Assembly (NCBI RefSeq): GCF_014384705.1 | Contig: NZ_JACRSN010000003.1 | Location: 1 to 64,000 of the forward strand | DNA: 64,000 nt | Direction of reading: 5' to 3' | Origin: Yeguia hominis | GTDB taxonomy: Bacteria; Bacillota; Clostridia; Oscillospirales; Acutalibacteraceae | Part shown: piece by piece, positions 8,841 to 16,682 of the stretch | Position numbering within the stretch: position 1 is the first letter of the stretch | Layout of the letters: every line of letters starts with the position of its first letter | Made by a program: the position numbers and the translations under genes | Notes under the pieces: generated by a model | The model's input: only the letters and a program-made list of their open reading frames with translations | The model's database searches: none | Told to the model about the DNA's origin: nothing

Positions 8841-9955
8841 ATATTCGGCCGTGCTGCCGCGCATTTGACCACCTATCAGAAGAAAAAAGGCGCCTTCCCG
8901 TAGAAATGTCTATGAGAGGGCGCCTTTCTGATAATGGAATTGGATAGAATTTATGGATGCTCGTTTTTCATCCGGTCACATGGAATATTCTGCTCGCAGT
9001 CATTCCGGATATTGCACAGACCTTGCTGGTGCCTGTCGCCACGTGGATGTCCGTTATGAGCCAGAGCAGCACCAATCGCGCTATCGTAGTCTGGTGCATT
9101 GCGGCTGCCATTTATGAGAAGAAACACATGCCAAAAGAATGGATACCGGCGGACTGATAATCCCGCAAAGAGCAAGGTCCTGAGAAAACTTGATAAACTG
9201 CAAAAATCAAACCATGTAAACGCAAGAATTGCCCCAATTTAGGATGCAGGCTCCGCCCGCCGGTGATTCCCATGAAATCGATCCATTCGGAAACAAAAGA
9301 AGCATCGATCGCGCAGGGGACCGTTTCGCGGATGCGTTTGATTTTTGTGTAAGCGTTCAGGGGGACTCCTCAGTGCATGCGCTTTTGCGGCCCGACAGAT
9401 CGGTGCGGCGGTTTTGCAAGAATCGATCGTGCTGATTTTTCTAGTTGTCGTTTAAATAAAAAACGCAGTCCGTGCGGCGAAATGCCGGGGAACAGCAAAT
9501 GAAACGTTGCGAGAATGGATGCCACCATTCGTTACGGCACAGGAAAGCGGAGCGCGCTGCAATCTGCATGAACGCAAGGAATTTGTCTGCTATAAAACCG
9601 CAGGAGAGCTTGAAAGCAGCCTCGATTGGCGCAAGGTTCCGCCAGCGGCGGTCCCCAATGCCGATTTCGCATTTTAAAAGTGGAACCCGGCGAATCATCA
9701 TACGATCATACAGAAAAAGAAAGCAGGCTCTGCAGGGACGCATTCAAAAGCGCCGCAGAGCCTGTTTTGTTTGCATTTTTGCGGAATGTCGTTTCACGTT
9801 CGGTGCGAATCGCCGAACGATCCGGCCATTTTCCGCGCGCCAGATGCACCCGCCGGGTGCGCCAACGGAAGTTGTTTTTCGTGTGTGCAGCCGCCGTACC
9901 CCACCGGGGGCGTCTGCATTTGCCGTTTTATCGAGCAAGCGCCGTAGCAGGAAAG
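8841..9955. other. Long intergenic stretch with hairpins but no convincing gene
   Basis: A 1.1-kb stretch between tRNA-Leu and the aldo/keto reductase terminator. It contains a long-arm hairpin at 8884-8926 (AAAGGCGCC with GGCGCCTTT) and a strong bidirectional hairpin at 9724-9764. A 66-codon frame at 8957-9157 (contains WNILLAVIPDIAQTLLVPV) resembles a membrane peptide but lacks a ribosome binding site or a recognised family. The long plus-strand frame over 9472-11223 is antisense to the reductase. I read this as gene-free or highly decayed DNA. Confidence 0.5.
9724..9772 (+). terminator. Strong bidirectional-type hairpin terminator
   Basis: CAGGCTCTGC (9724-9733) is perfectly complementary to GCAGAGCCTG (9755-9764) and followed by TTTTGTTT. 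The opposite strand also ends in a T-rich run. No gene was found ending here on the plus strand. Confidence 0.6.
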
Positions 9956-9997
9956 GGCTGCCTTTAAGAACTAGCGTTCAAAAGACAGCCTGTGTTT
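9956..9997 (-). terminator. Probable terminator of the aldo/keto reductase gene
   Basis: GGCTGCCTTT pairs with AAAAGACAGCC just below the reductase stop. The minus-strand 3' side is only moderately T-rich, so this is a weaker call. Confidence 0.45.
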
Positions 9998-10011
9998 GGA
10001 AAAACAAAGCC

Positions 10012-11193
10012 TTACCGTGCCGGTTCCAGCTTGCTGATCTCGGCCATCAGCTGATGAATCTGTATGCCCTGCGGACAGTGCTGCTCACAGGCAAGGCAGG
10101 AAACGCAGTTGTGCGCCTGGGCGCTTTCCGGAATCTCCGCGTAAGCCTTCTGGAAGGCTGCTGTTTTTTCGAGGCGTTCCGCTTCGTCCTGCGTGGCGTT
10201 TGGCAGCAAGCTTTTGACCGCGCAGGTGTTATAGACGGAAAAGACCCGGGGAATATCGACACCTGCGGGACAGTCCATACAATACCGGCAGCCGGTACAG
10301 GGAACCGCGCGTTTTGCAAGATAGGCAGAGACGGCGTTTTGCAGCACTTCCCGTTCCGCCTCGCTGAGCGGTTGGAACGCGCCGACGGTCGCGAGGTTAT
10401 CTTCAACCTGCGCCGGAGTGCTCATGCCGCTGAGCACGGTAAGCACACCGGGCAGAGAAGCGGCAAACCGGATGGCCCAGGAGGCGACGGAATGCTGCGG
10501 GTCGGCAGCGTGCAGAATGTTGACGGCCTCATCGCACAGAGAGACGAGGGTGCCGCCTTTGACCGGTTCCATCACGATGACCGGGACATCGTGCGCGACA
10601 GCACAGGCGTAAAGCTTTCCGGCGCCCTGGCCGTCCCAATCCAGATAGTTGAGCTGGATTTGCGCGAAATCCCACTTGCGTGCCTGCATCAGGTATTCAA
10701 AGGTTTCCAAATTGCCGTGGAAGGAAAATCCGAGATTGCGGATCCGTCCGGCGGCTTTTTCTTCCAGCAGATAGTCGAGGACGCCGGTTTTGAGATAGGT
10801 TTCTTCAAAGTGCGCAATGCTGGCAGCGTTGTGCAGCAGGTAGAAATCAAAATAGTCTACGCCGCAGCGCTGGAGCTGTTCGGCAAAGATCCGTTTGCCG
10901 TCCTCGAGCGAATGCACAATTCCCATACACCCGGGCATCTTATCTGCGAGATAGAAGCTTTCCCGCGGATATTTTTTCAGCGCGTGGCCGAGAAAGGTTT
11001 CGGACATTCCTTCGTGATACATATAAGCGGTGTCAAAGTAGTTGACGCCCCGCGCGTAGGCGCGGTCAATCATGCTTTCTGCAGTGGAGATGTCGATGTC
11101 CGGCTTTTCGTCGTTCAGGCGCGGCAGACGCATGCATCCGAATCCGAGAAGCGAAATGGGTTTTCCGGTCTTTTTATAAATTCTTGTTTCCAT
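10012..11193 (-). CDS. Aldo/keto reductase with C-terminal 4Fe-4S dicluster domain
   Basis: A 393-residue NADPH-dependent reductase. The TIM-barrel AKR domain occupies about residues 1-290: LGFGCMRLPR, the catalytic region NYFDTAYMYHEG, and KDK-like residues at YLADKMPG. A ferredoxin-like tail follows with CTGCRYCMDCP and CVSCLACEQHCP, two cysteine clusters able to bind 4Fe-4S centres. Such proteins reduce small aldehydes or quinone-like compounds; the substrate cannot be told from sequence. The ATG at 11193 is preferred because AGAAGGAG lies before it; the longer frame begins inside the promoter. It is transcribed away from a MerR regulator through a MerR-type promoter. Confidence 0.92.
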   Translation of the reverse strand: METRIYKKTGKPISLLGFGCMRLPRLNDEKPDIDISTAESMIDRAYARGVNYFDTAYMYHEGMSETFLGHALKKYPRESFYLADKMPGCMGIVHSLEDGKRIFAEQLQRCGVDYFDFYLLHNAASIAHFEETYLKTGVLDYLLEEKAAGRIRNLGFSFHGNLETFEYLMQARKWDFAQIQLNYLDWDGQGAGKLYACAVAHDVPVIVMEPVKGGTLVSLCDEAVNILHAADPQHSVASWAIRFAASLPGVLTVLSGMSTPAQVEDNLATVGAFQPLSEAEREVLQNAVSAYLAKRAVPCTGCRYCMDCPAGVDIPRVFSVYNTCAVKSLLPNATQDEAERLEKTAAFQKAYAEIPESAQAHNCVSCLACEQHCPQGIQIHQLMAEISKLEPAR

Positions 11194-11227
11194 GCGATCG
11201 AAACTCCTTCTGTTTTTTGTTAATTTA

Positions 11228-11258
11228 ATCATACAGCTTAAAGTTCACTTTAAGTCAA
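11228..11258 (-). promoter_or_regulatory. MerR-type promoter and operator of the aldo/keto reductase
   Basis: On the minus strand TTGACT (11253-11258) and TATGAT (11228-11233) are separated by 19 bases, the stretched spacing typical of MerR-activated promoters. The spacer region carries the dyad CTTAAAGTGAACTTTAAG (11237-11254). The adjacent divergent gene encodes a MerR protein, so the pairing is strong. Confidence 0.85.
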
Positions 11259-11289
11259 GCGCAAAAATGATTTTCAGAAAAAATTACAG

Positions 11290-11305
11290 TTGAAGTGAAC
11301 TTTAA
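11290..11305. promoter_or_regulatory. Second MerR operator-like dyad
   Basis: TTGAAGTGAACTTTAA repeats the core of the main operator with one change. It lies between the two divergent promoters and may let the regulator control its own gene. Confidence 0.5.
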
Positions 11306-11333
11306 TCAGTGCCCGGTTTTGTTGTTTTGTCGA

Positions 11334-11362
11334 TTGACAGAACGGAACCCGTGCCCTACACT
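11334..11362 (+). promoter_or_regulatory. merR-family gene promoter
   Basis: TTGACA (11334-11339), a 17-base spacer and TACACT (11357-11362), 35 bases before the start codon. Confidence 0.75.
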
Positions 11363-11396
11363 ATAGAGAAAGAACGCTTTTTTGGAGTGGATGATC

Positions 11397-11762
11397 ATGC
11401 AAGGGTACAGCATTTCGGAAGTTGCACAGCGGTTTGGGCTTCAGCCGCACACGCTGCGGTATTATGAAAAAGAGGGCATTCTGGCGCCGCAAAAGACCGC
11501 CAAAGGTGTGCGGGTCTATACCGATGCGGACCTTGATCGGCTGAGTATGATCTGCTGTCTGCGCGCGACCGGCATGCCGATTAAGGACATGCAGCAGTAT
11601 TTTGCGCTTTGTGATGCAGGCGACGGAACCATTCAGGAGCGGCTGGAAATCTTTGAAGCGCACCGGCGGCATATTTTAGCGGAAATCGAGGAGATGAAGG
11701 TGCATCTCGATAAAATCGAAAAGAAAATTGCCTGGTACAAGGGCGTTCATGGCGTGAAATAG
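11397..11762 (+). CDS. MerR family transcriptional regulator (AdhR/YraB-like)
   Basis: A 121-residue regulator. N-terminal winged helix-turn-helix: YSISEVAQRFGLQPHTLRYYEKEGIL. A long dimerisation coiled coil (EIEEMKVHLDKIEKKIAWYK) forms the C-terminus. No cysteine-rich metal site is seen, which suggests a thiol or aldehyde sensor rather than a metal sensor. Such regulators twist promoters with 19-bp spacers to activate them, exactly the arrangement in front of the divergent reductase. The ATG at 11397 follows GGAG by 8 bases; a TTG at 11382 is in frame but would overlap the ribosome binding site. Confidence 0.92.
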   Translation: MQGYSISEVAQRFGLQPHTLRYYEKEGILAPQKTAKGVRVYTDADLDRLSMICCLRATGMPIKDMQQYFALCDAGDGTIQERLEIFEAHRRHILAEIEEMKVHLDKIEKKIAWYKGVHGVK

Positions 11763-11816
11763 ACAGTGCTGCGAATGTTTTGCCGCCTTTTTGCATAGAA
11801 CTTAATAGCTGCGAAC

Positions 11817-11844
11817 CGGAGGCGCAGATGCGCCTCCGCTTTTT
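11817..11844 (+). terminator. Terminator of the MerR gene
   Basis: CGGAGGCGC (11817-11825) pairs with GCGCCTCCG (11830-11838) around loop AGAT and is followed by CTTTTT. Confidence 0.85.
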
Positions 11845-12068
11845 ATGTGCGGCGGCATTCTGGTTCGGTGTCCCCAAAGACAGAATGCCTCAAAAACAGC
11901 GTAGAAAAGGGGAGACGCAGCGGTCTTTGCTGGAAAACAAACCATGAGAGTCAAAGGTTCTGCAGGCTGGGCCGGTCCAAAATGATGCGGAAAGCGGATG
12001 CCAGCCGGGCAGCACGCAGAACTGTGTGTTGCATCGGGGCAGTGCGGCGCGCAAAAAGGAGGGCAAGT

Positions 12069-12344
12069 GTGGCAGAAAAAACGAAAAGCCGGGATGGACG
12101 GCGCAGACAAGGACTGCAGCTTCGGCCGCCGGTTGCGTTCAGCGGGCTGCGGATGGAACTTTTCGGAAACCGGCAGGCGGTGATCGAAGGCTGTTCGGGA
12201 ATTTTGGAATATGAAAGCGAGCTTGTCCGGGTGCGTGCGGGAAAAACCATCCTGCGGATCAAAGGGCGGGGGCTTCATATCAAATGTATGGACAGTGCGT
12301 CCCTCGTTGTGGAGGGCGTTCTGCTTTCTGTAGAATACACATGA
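12069..12344 (+). CDS. yqfC: YabP/YqfC family sporulation protein
   Basis: A 91-residue protein matching the YqfC family through LRMELFGNRQAVIEGCSGIL and VRVRAGKTILRIKGRGLHIK. Family members are expressed in the mother cell or forespore and are needed for efficient sporulation; the biochemical role is unknown. GTG at 12069 is the start: AAGGAGGG (12057-12063) lies 5-6 bases before it, while the upstream in-frame codons have no such site. yqfD follows after 16 bases. Its presence points to a spore-forming lineage. Confidence 0.88.
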   Translation: MAEKTKSRDGRRRQGLQLRPPVAFSGLRMELFGNRQAVIEGCSGILEYESELVRVRAGKTILRIKGRGLHIKCMDSASLVVEGVLLSVEYT

Positions 12345-12360
12345 CAGGTGGTGCGTGGTG

Positions 12361-13572
12361 ATGGTAACGGAAAATCTTACCCGCTGGATGCTGGGCTATG
12401 TCCGGTTTACGGCTTCCGGCGGGAGTCCGGAACGCTTCCTGAATCTGGCCGCACACGCCGGCATCCGGCTTTGGGGCATGCAAAAACAGGAAGGACGCCT
12501 CACCGCGTCGGTCCATGTGCGTGCGTATCGGGCGCTGTGGCCGCTTGCGCGCAAGTGCGGAACCCGTTTGCGGATCACCCGGAAGCGGGGAATTCCGTTT
12601 GGAATCCACCGGTGCCGCAACCGGAAAGGCCTTGCGCTGGGCGTCGTACTGTTTGCTGCGATCTATTATGTGCTTTCCCTGTATGTCTGGACGGTGGAAG
12701 TACACGGAACCGTGGCGCTGGATCCGACGGATGTCCTGGCGGCAGCCGAAGAGCGCGGGCTGTACGTCGGATGCCTGAAAAGCGGGGTCGATCCGGCCGC
12801 GCTCTCAAAGGAACTCATGCTGGCGCTGCCGGAAACCGGCTGGGTTGCGGTCAACACCATGGGCAGCACCGTTTCGATTGAACTGCGCGAAAAAATTCAA
12901 ACTCCGGAAATCGCCGACGAAAAAACGCCGGGAAATGTCGTGGCTTCCGATGCGGGGCAGGTCATCCGCATGGAAGTCTTTGGGGGAGAAGCTGCAGTAA
13001 AGGTCGGGGATGCCGTTACGCAGGGGGATCTTTTGATCCGCGGCGTGGTGGAGGATGCGGAAGGCGCCGTTCGGCTGCAGCATGCGGCGGGGATTGTCAC
13101 AGCCGAGACGCGCCGGACGCTGACAGCGGAAATCCAGAAACAACAGTTGCTCTGGGAACCGACGGGAAAGGTTGTCTGGCGGTGCAGCACACGGATCTTC
13201 GGCGCGCAGATTCCGCTGACCTTTGTGGGCATTCCGAAGGGTCCTTATCGCCGCGAGACGGCCAAAAGCCCGTTTATGCTCGGGGATGTCACACTGCCCA
13301 TCAGTATTTTTACGGAAAAATGGAGCGAACTTGCACAGCGGGAAGTTACGCTCAGTGAAGCAGAGGCCAAAGCGGCGGCAGAGACCGAGCTTCGGCGCAT
13401 GGAAGAAGAAACCTTTCCGGAGGCCAAAATCCGGACGCGGGAGACGCAGTTTTCCTTTCAGGACGGCACCTACCGTTTGACCGGCAGTTATGTCTGCGAA
13501 GAAAATATTGCAGTCGAGACGCCGCTGTTTTCACAGGAGGTTCCGAAGCAGGAGTCGCCGCCGGCAGAGTAA
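12361..13572 (+). CDS. yqfD: Sporulation protein YqfD
   Basis: A 403-residue membrane protein. The N-terminal soluble part (WMLGYVRFTASGGSPERFLNLA, IRLWGM, RLRITRKRGIPF) precedes one membrane segment (GLALGVVLFAAIYYVLSLYVW). The large extracytoplasmic domain begins VEVHG, as in the family. YqfD is required at an intermediate stage of spore development. The ATG at 12361 is preceded by GTG codons at 12355 and 12358; AGGTGG at 12346-12351 could serve any of the three. In many Clostridia phoH, ybeY and era follow, but here the operon ends. Confidence 0.9.
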   Translation: MVTENLTRWMLGYVRFTASGGSPERFLNLAAHAGIRLWGMQKQEGRLTASVHVRAYRALWPLARKCGTRLRITRKRGIPFGIHRCRNRKGLALGVVLFAAIYYVLSLYVWTVEVHGTVALDPTDVLAAAEERGLYVGCLKSGVDPAALSKELMLALPETGWVAVNTMGSTVSIELREKIQTPEIADEKTPGNVVASDAGQVIRMEVFGGEAAVKVGDAVTQGDLLIRGVVEDAEGAVRLQHAAGIVTAETRRTLTAEIQKQQLLWEPTGKVVWRCSTRIFGAQIPLTFVGIPKGPYRRETAKSPFMLGDVTLPISIFTEKWSELAQREVTLSEAEAKAAAETELRRMEEETFPEAKIRTRETQFSFQDGTYRLTGSYVCEENIAVETPLFSQEVPKQESPPAE

Positions 13573-13595
13573 AGCGCGAAGCGGGTGCAAGCTTG

Positions 13596-13630
13596 CCTGC
13601 AACAGCCATTGCAGGGCAGCCCTCTTTTTA
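13596..13630 (+). terminator. Possible yqfD terminator
   Basis: CCTGCAA pairs with TTGCAGG; a CTCTTTTT tract follows after a few unpaired bases. Confidence 0.4.
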
Positions 13631-13769
13631 GAAAAATTTTGGAAAAAGATGTAAAAAAGCGGATTAGATCTGCTTTCTTGCAAAGAACCGGAGGAAAGCG
13701 GGCGTTGCGCCGGTTTTGTGTTCTGAAAGCGCGTTTGTTAAAACGCAAACAGAATCGTTTCCAACAAAA

Positions 13770-13810
13770 CAGAAAAGACCTGCGGCCGCAAATAGCAGAC
13801 CGCGGGTCTC
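13770..13810 (-). terminator. Minus-strand hairpin with T tract
   Basis: Nine-pair stem (GACCTGCGG/CCGCGGGTC) followed on the minus strand by TTTTCTG. No minus-strand gene is seen between this hairpin and the tRNA-Lys terminator, so it may be a remnant. Confidence 0.4.
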
Positions 13811-14281
13811 AAAAAGGCGTAAGGCGCACAATCCGGACGAATCTCTATGCAGGATCGTGTGCAAGCTTTTTCGGTGTTCGAATGTTTTTGCTGTTCCGAC
13901 GTGCGGAACGGCCGCTCTGCTCCGGTGTGAAAAATGGATGGATTTCTGAACGTGAAAAAGCAGGATAAAGTTCTGCAAAATTTGCTTTTGTGATATGCCG
14001 TTATAAATTGCGTCCCAAAAACCAATGGGGGACGGGGATTCCCAAGGACGGGCTTTTCAAAAAATAAAATCGGAAAGCATCTTGCGATACCTGCCGATTT
14101 TGGGAAAGCCACATGAAAAAAGATTCCTTTCGGCGCCGGAAGCCCCAACGCTCTCGAGCGCGCAAAAGTTGCAGCGAGCCGTCGTGCGGGGCGTTTTGAT
14201 CCGGACAGGTGAGCCGAGCGTGAATTTTTTGTAAAAAGGAGGAGCCAAGGGGACAGGCGGATGCCTTCTTTTCTGTCGCAG

Positions 14282-14322
14282 ACAAAAAAATAAGTCGGAG
14301 CAAAGTTCGCTTTGCTCCGACT
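14282..14322 (-). terminator. Terminator of tRNA-Lys
   Basis: On the minus strand AGTCGGAGCAAAG pairs with CTTTGCTCCGACT (14293-14322) across a CGAA tetraloop and is followed by TATTTTTTT. Confidence 0.92.
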
Positions 14323-14398
14323 TGGTGAGCCATCGGGGATTCGAACCCCGGACACCCTGCTTAAAAGGCAGGTGCTCTGCCGGCTGAGCTAATGGCTC
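14323..14398 (-). tRNA. tRNA-Lys (anticodon TTT)
   Basis: 76 bases with encoded CCA. Acceptor GAGCCAT/ATGGCTC, anticodon stem CCTGC/GCAGG with loop CTTTTAA, T arm GGGGTTCGAATCCCC. It reads AAA/AAG codons. Confidence 0.96.
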
Positions 14399-14438
14399 AT
14401 ATTGTGCTGCTGTATCCTCTGTTTGAGACAGCTTATAT

Positions 14439-14467
14439 AGTATACCAGAAAAATACAGCAGTGTCAA
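14439..14467 (-). promoter_or_regulatory. tRNA-Lys promoter
   Basis: Minus-strand TTGACA (14462-14467), 17-base spacer, TATACT (14439-14444), 40 bases before the tRNA 5' end. Confidence 0.85.
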
Positions 14468-14509
14468 GGAATCTGAGATAAAAATTTGCGATTTTTTGTA
14501 ATTTCTCTG

Positions 14510-15235
14510 TCAGGCCATAAAAGCCTTGTAGGCGCTGATGACTTCGTCGGGATCTCCCTGCATCTTAATTTTCCCTTCATGCAGCCAAATAACCCGATTA
14601 CAGAGCTTTTTGACGGTGTTGAGGCTGTGTGAAACAATCACGACGGTCCGTTTGCTGTCGCTGATCAGCTCTTTCATTTTGTTGTAGCTCTTTTTCTGGA
14701 ATTTCTCATCGCCGACGCTCAAGACCTCGTCGATCAGCATGATTTCCGGTTCGAGCACCGCGGTGATGGAGAACGCAAGCTTCGAGTACATGCCGCTGGA
14801 GTACGTTTTCACCGGCTTGTTGATAAATTCGCCGAGTCCGGAAAATTCGATGATTTCATCCATTTTGGCCGCGACCTGTTTTTCTGTAAAGCCCAGCAAA
14901 AGCCCGGAAAGAAAGATGTTTTCCTTGCCGGAAAGCTTTTTCTGAAAGCCGACACCGATCGAAAGCAGAGAAATCGAGTGTCCGAACGTTTCAATGCTGC
15001 CGCTGTCCGGCGAGAAAATGCCGGCAATCGAGCGCAGCAGCGTTGATTTTCCGCTGCCGTTTTTGCCGATGATTCCGACAATACTGCCTTCTTCCACCTC
15101 AAAGGAGACGCCGCGCACGGATTCAAAGGTATCCACCTTGTTTCGGCCGAGCATGAGAAGCGCCTTTTTTATGGAAAAAGATTTGAAGCTTTTATAACGG
15201 ATATGAAGATCCTTTACGATAATTGCACTGGCCAT
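14510..15235 (-). CDS. Polysaccharide/teichoic-acid type ABC exporter, ATP-binding subunit
   Basis: A 241-residue ATPase of the TagH/Wzt group. Walker A GKNGSGKST is at residues 57-65, the signature is YSSGMYSKL, and Walker B is IMLIDEVLSVGD. The N-terminal insert (YKSFKSFSIKKALLML) before the P-loop is typical of polymer exporters and absent from importers. It has no C-terminal carbohydrate-binding extension, so export is probably coupled to chain synthesis rather than to end recognition. The start codon overlaps the permease stop (TAATG), so the two are translationally coupled. No glycosyltransferase genes flank it, so the polymer is unknown. Confidence 0.9.
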   Translation of the reverse strand: MASAIIVKDLHIRYKSFKSFSIKKALLMLGRNKVDTFESVRGVSFEVEEGSIVGIIGKNGSGKSTLLRSIAGIFSPDSGSIETFGHSISLLSIGVGFQKKLSGKENIFLSGLLLGFTEKQVAAKMDEIIEFSGLGEFINKPVKTYSSGMYSKLAFSITAVLEPEIMLIDEVLSVGDEKFQKKSYNKMKELISDSKRTVVIVSHSLNTVKKLCNRVIWLHEGKIKMQGDPDEVISAYKAFMA

Positions 15236-16020
15236 TACATCACCTTAACATAGCTGTTTTCATACTTGTAAATCAACCGGACGCCGATCACAGAGAGCAG
15301 AATTCCCATCAGCAGCCACAGCAGCAGGGAAATGTAGCTCGGATGCGACTCGAAAATCATCACACGCCGGCATTGATCGATCAAAAAAGCGATCGGATTG
15401 ATCCGGAGGATCAGCCAGCTGTTATATTTTTCGGGAAGCCGGGTCGAAAGCGAATAAAAGACGCCGGAAAGGTAAAAAACGAGACGCAAAACGATGTTGC
15501 AGACGTTGGAAAGATCCTCGACAAATACACCGAAATGCATAATGATGGTGGAAAGCCCGAACGTAACCAGAAACAGCACAAGGAAAATCGGAACCAGATA
15601 GAGAATATTCCAGGTGACCGGGACACGGTAAATGGCCATCAGGACAAATGTCAGCAAAATAGAAATGGTCATTTTGAAAGCAAGAACGCCCATCTTGATG
15701 AGAACCAGAATGAATTTCGGCAAATAGACCTTGGAGACAATGGCGCGGTTATTGGTCACCAGCTTTACGCTCTGCAAAATGGATTTGTTGAAAAAATTCC
15801 AGAGTGTCAGGCCGACGAACACAAAAACCGGCATAAACGGCTCTTTGGCGCGGAAGATCACCTGAACCATGAACGTATAGACCAACATGAAGCAAATCGG
15901 TTCCAAAACCCACCAAAGGCAGCTGAGCCTGGAGTTTGCAACCTCACTTTTCAGTTCGGATTTCACCGCATAAGCCGCATAATGGCGGTATTTTTTCAGA
16001 TCCCGAAAAAAACGTCCCAA
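15235..16020 (-). CDS. Polysaccharide/teichoic-acid type ABC exporter, permease subunit (TagG/Wzm-like)
   Basis: A 261-residue ABC-2 type permease with six predicted membrane segments. It begins with an amphipathic stretch (FFRDLKKYRHYAAYAVKSELKSEV), then LWWVLEPICFMLVYTFMVQVIF; a conserved ending INPIAFLIDQCRRVMIF precedes the last helices. The chosen start is TTG at 16020, about 7 bases after GCGGGG. The frame stays open upstream to 16173, but that part overlaps the promoter and the terminator of the previous gene. It pairs with the ATPase gene downstream. Confidence 0.88.
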   Translation of the reverse strand: MGRFFRDLKKYRHYAAYAVKSELKSEVANSRLSCLWWVLEPICFMLVYTFMVQVIFRAKEPFMPVFVFVGLTLWNFFNKSILQSVKLVTNNRAIVSKVYLPKFILVLIKMGVLAFKMTISILLTFVLMAIYRVPVTWNILYLVPIFLVLFLVTFGLSTIIMHFGVFVEDLSNVCNIVLRLVFYLSGVFYSLSTRLPEKYNSWLILRINPIAFLIDQCRRVMIFESHPSYISLLLWLLMGILLSVIGVRLIYKYENSYVKVM

Positions 16021-16084
16021 ACAAAAACCCCGCTTTCGCGTTACGATACTACAATAATTAGCGTTTCCGCCGATACAAGGTATT

Positions 16085-16113
16085 ATTATACGACATTTCT
16101 GTCGGCTTGGCAA
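16085..16113 (-). promoter_or_regulatory. Promoter of the ABC exporter operon
   Basis: Minus-strand TTGCCA (16108-16113), 17-base spacer, TATAAT (16085-16090). The spacer contains a small dyad CGACA-GAAA-TGTCG, which could be an operator. Confidence 0.75.
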
Positions 16114-16139
16114 GTCCATCCATCTTGTTTTCGGATGTT

Positions 16140-16184
16140 GCGCAAAAGCAAAGAACCCCATCTTGCCGGGCAAGGTGGGGTTCT
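16140..16184 (-). terminator. Terminator of the efp/CD1247-like operon
   Basis: AACCCCACCTTGCC pairs with GGCAAGATGGGGTT (about 16153-16183) on the minus strand and is followed by CTTTGCTTTT. Confidence 0.8.
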
Positions 16185-16197
16185 AGATACAAACGGA

Positions 16198-16632
16198 TTA
16201 AATTTCTTCTTCTTCTGCTGTTTCGTCTTCGTCTACGACATCGTCGATGTCAAACTCCAACGTCTCGCCGCAGTTCGGGCAGTCCAAAGACCCCTTGAGA
16301 ACCATTTCCTCGGAAAGGCAGATCGTCTCCTGACAGTTCGGGCAGGTGACTTCATAGTAACACTCGTCGTCATCCCCGCAGCAGCCGCAGCAGCCTTCTT
16401 CGTCTTCGTCCTCACCGTAGAATTCTTCCTCCAGCGTACCGAGATCTTCGTCAACCTCGTCCAGCTGTTCGGCAAGATCCTCATAAGCGTCCTCAAGTTC
16501 CTGCACGGAGAGCGCCATATCCTCAAGCAGTTCCATCATCGCGCGGAGTACCTTGGTTTCCTTTTTCTCAGGATCCAGATCCAGACCCTCTACCAAACCA
16601 CGCAAATATGCCGCTTTTTCTGTATTTGTCAT
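16198..16632 (-). CDS. CD1247 N-terminal domain-containing protein with zinc ribbon
   Basis: A 144-residue acidic protein of unknown function. The N-terminal helical part (TNTEKAAYLRGLVEGLDLD, VLRAMMELLEDMALSVQEL) matches a small clostridial family often found next to efp. A glutamate/aspartate-rich middle with a CCGCCG cluster follows, then a zinc ribbon made of two CPNC motifs. The ATG at 16632 is chosen because GAAAGGATGG precedes it; the longer frame has none. It lies 50 bases after efp and is probably co-transcribed. No role should be assumed beyond possible metal binding. Confidence 0.8.
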   Translation of the reverse strand: MTNTEKAAYLRGLVEGLDLDPEKKETKVLRAMMELLEDMALSVQELEDAYEDLAEQLDEVDEDLGTLEEEFYGEDEDEEGCCGCCGDDDECYYEVTCPNCQETICLSEEMVLKGSLDCPNCGETLEFDIDDVVDEDETAEEEEI

Positions 16633-16682
16633 AGAAACCATCCTTTCGGTTTTCGTTGAACAGGGGTTCACTCTAGTTTGGA

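Larger units (their letters stand above)
13573..14281. other. Gene-free region between yqfD and tRNA-Lys
   Basis: About 700 bases with no supported reading frame; open frames here are antisense to the tRNA or unrelated to known families. A hairpin CCTGCAA/TTGCAGG with a following CTCTTTTT at 13596-13630 may terminate yqfD. A second stem, GACCTGCGG (13776-13784) with CCGCGGGTC (13800-13808), has a T run on the minus-strand side. Confidence 0.5.

Noticed and set aside
8957..9157. 66-codon frame with a hydrophobic stretch
   Set aside because: No ribosome binding site and no recognised family; kept only as a note in the intergenic region.
9472..11223. 583-codon plus-strand frame
   Set aside because: Mostly antisense to the aldo/keto reductase; composition and lack of motifs mark it as a shadow.
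13738..14355. 205-codon minus-strand frame
   Set aside because: It runs through the tRNA-Lys gene and its terminator, so it is not a protein gene.
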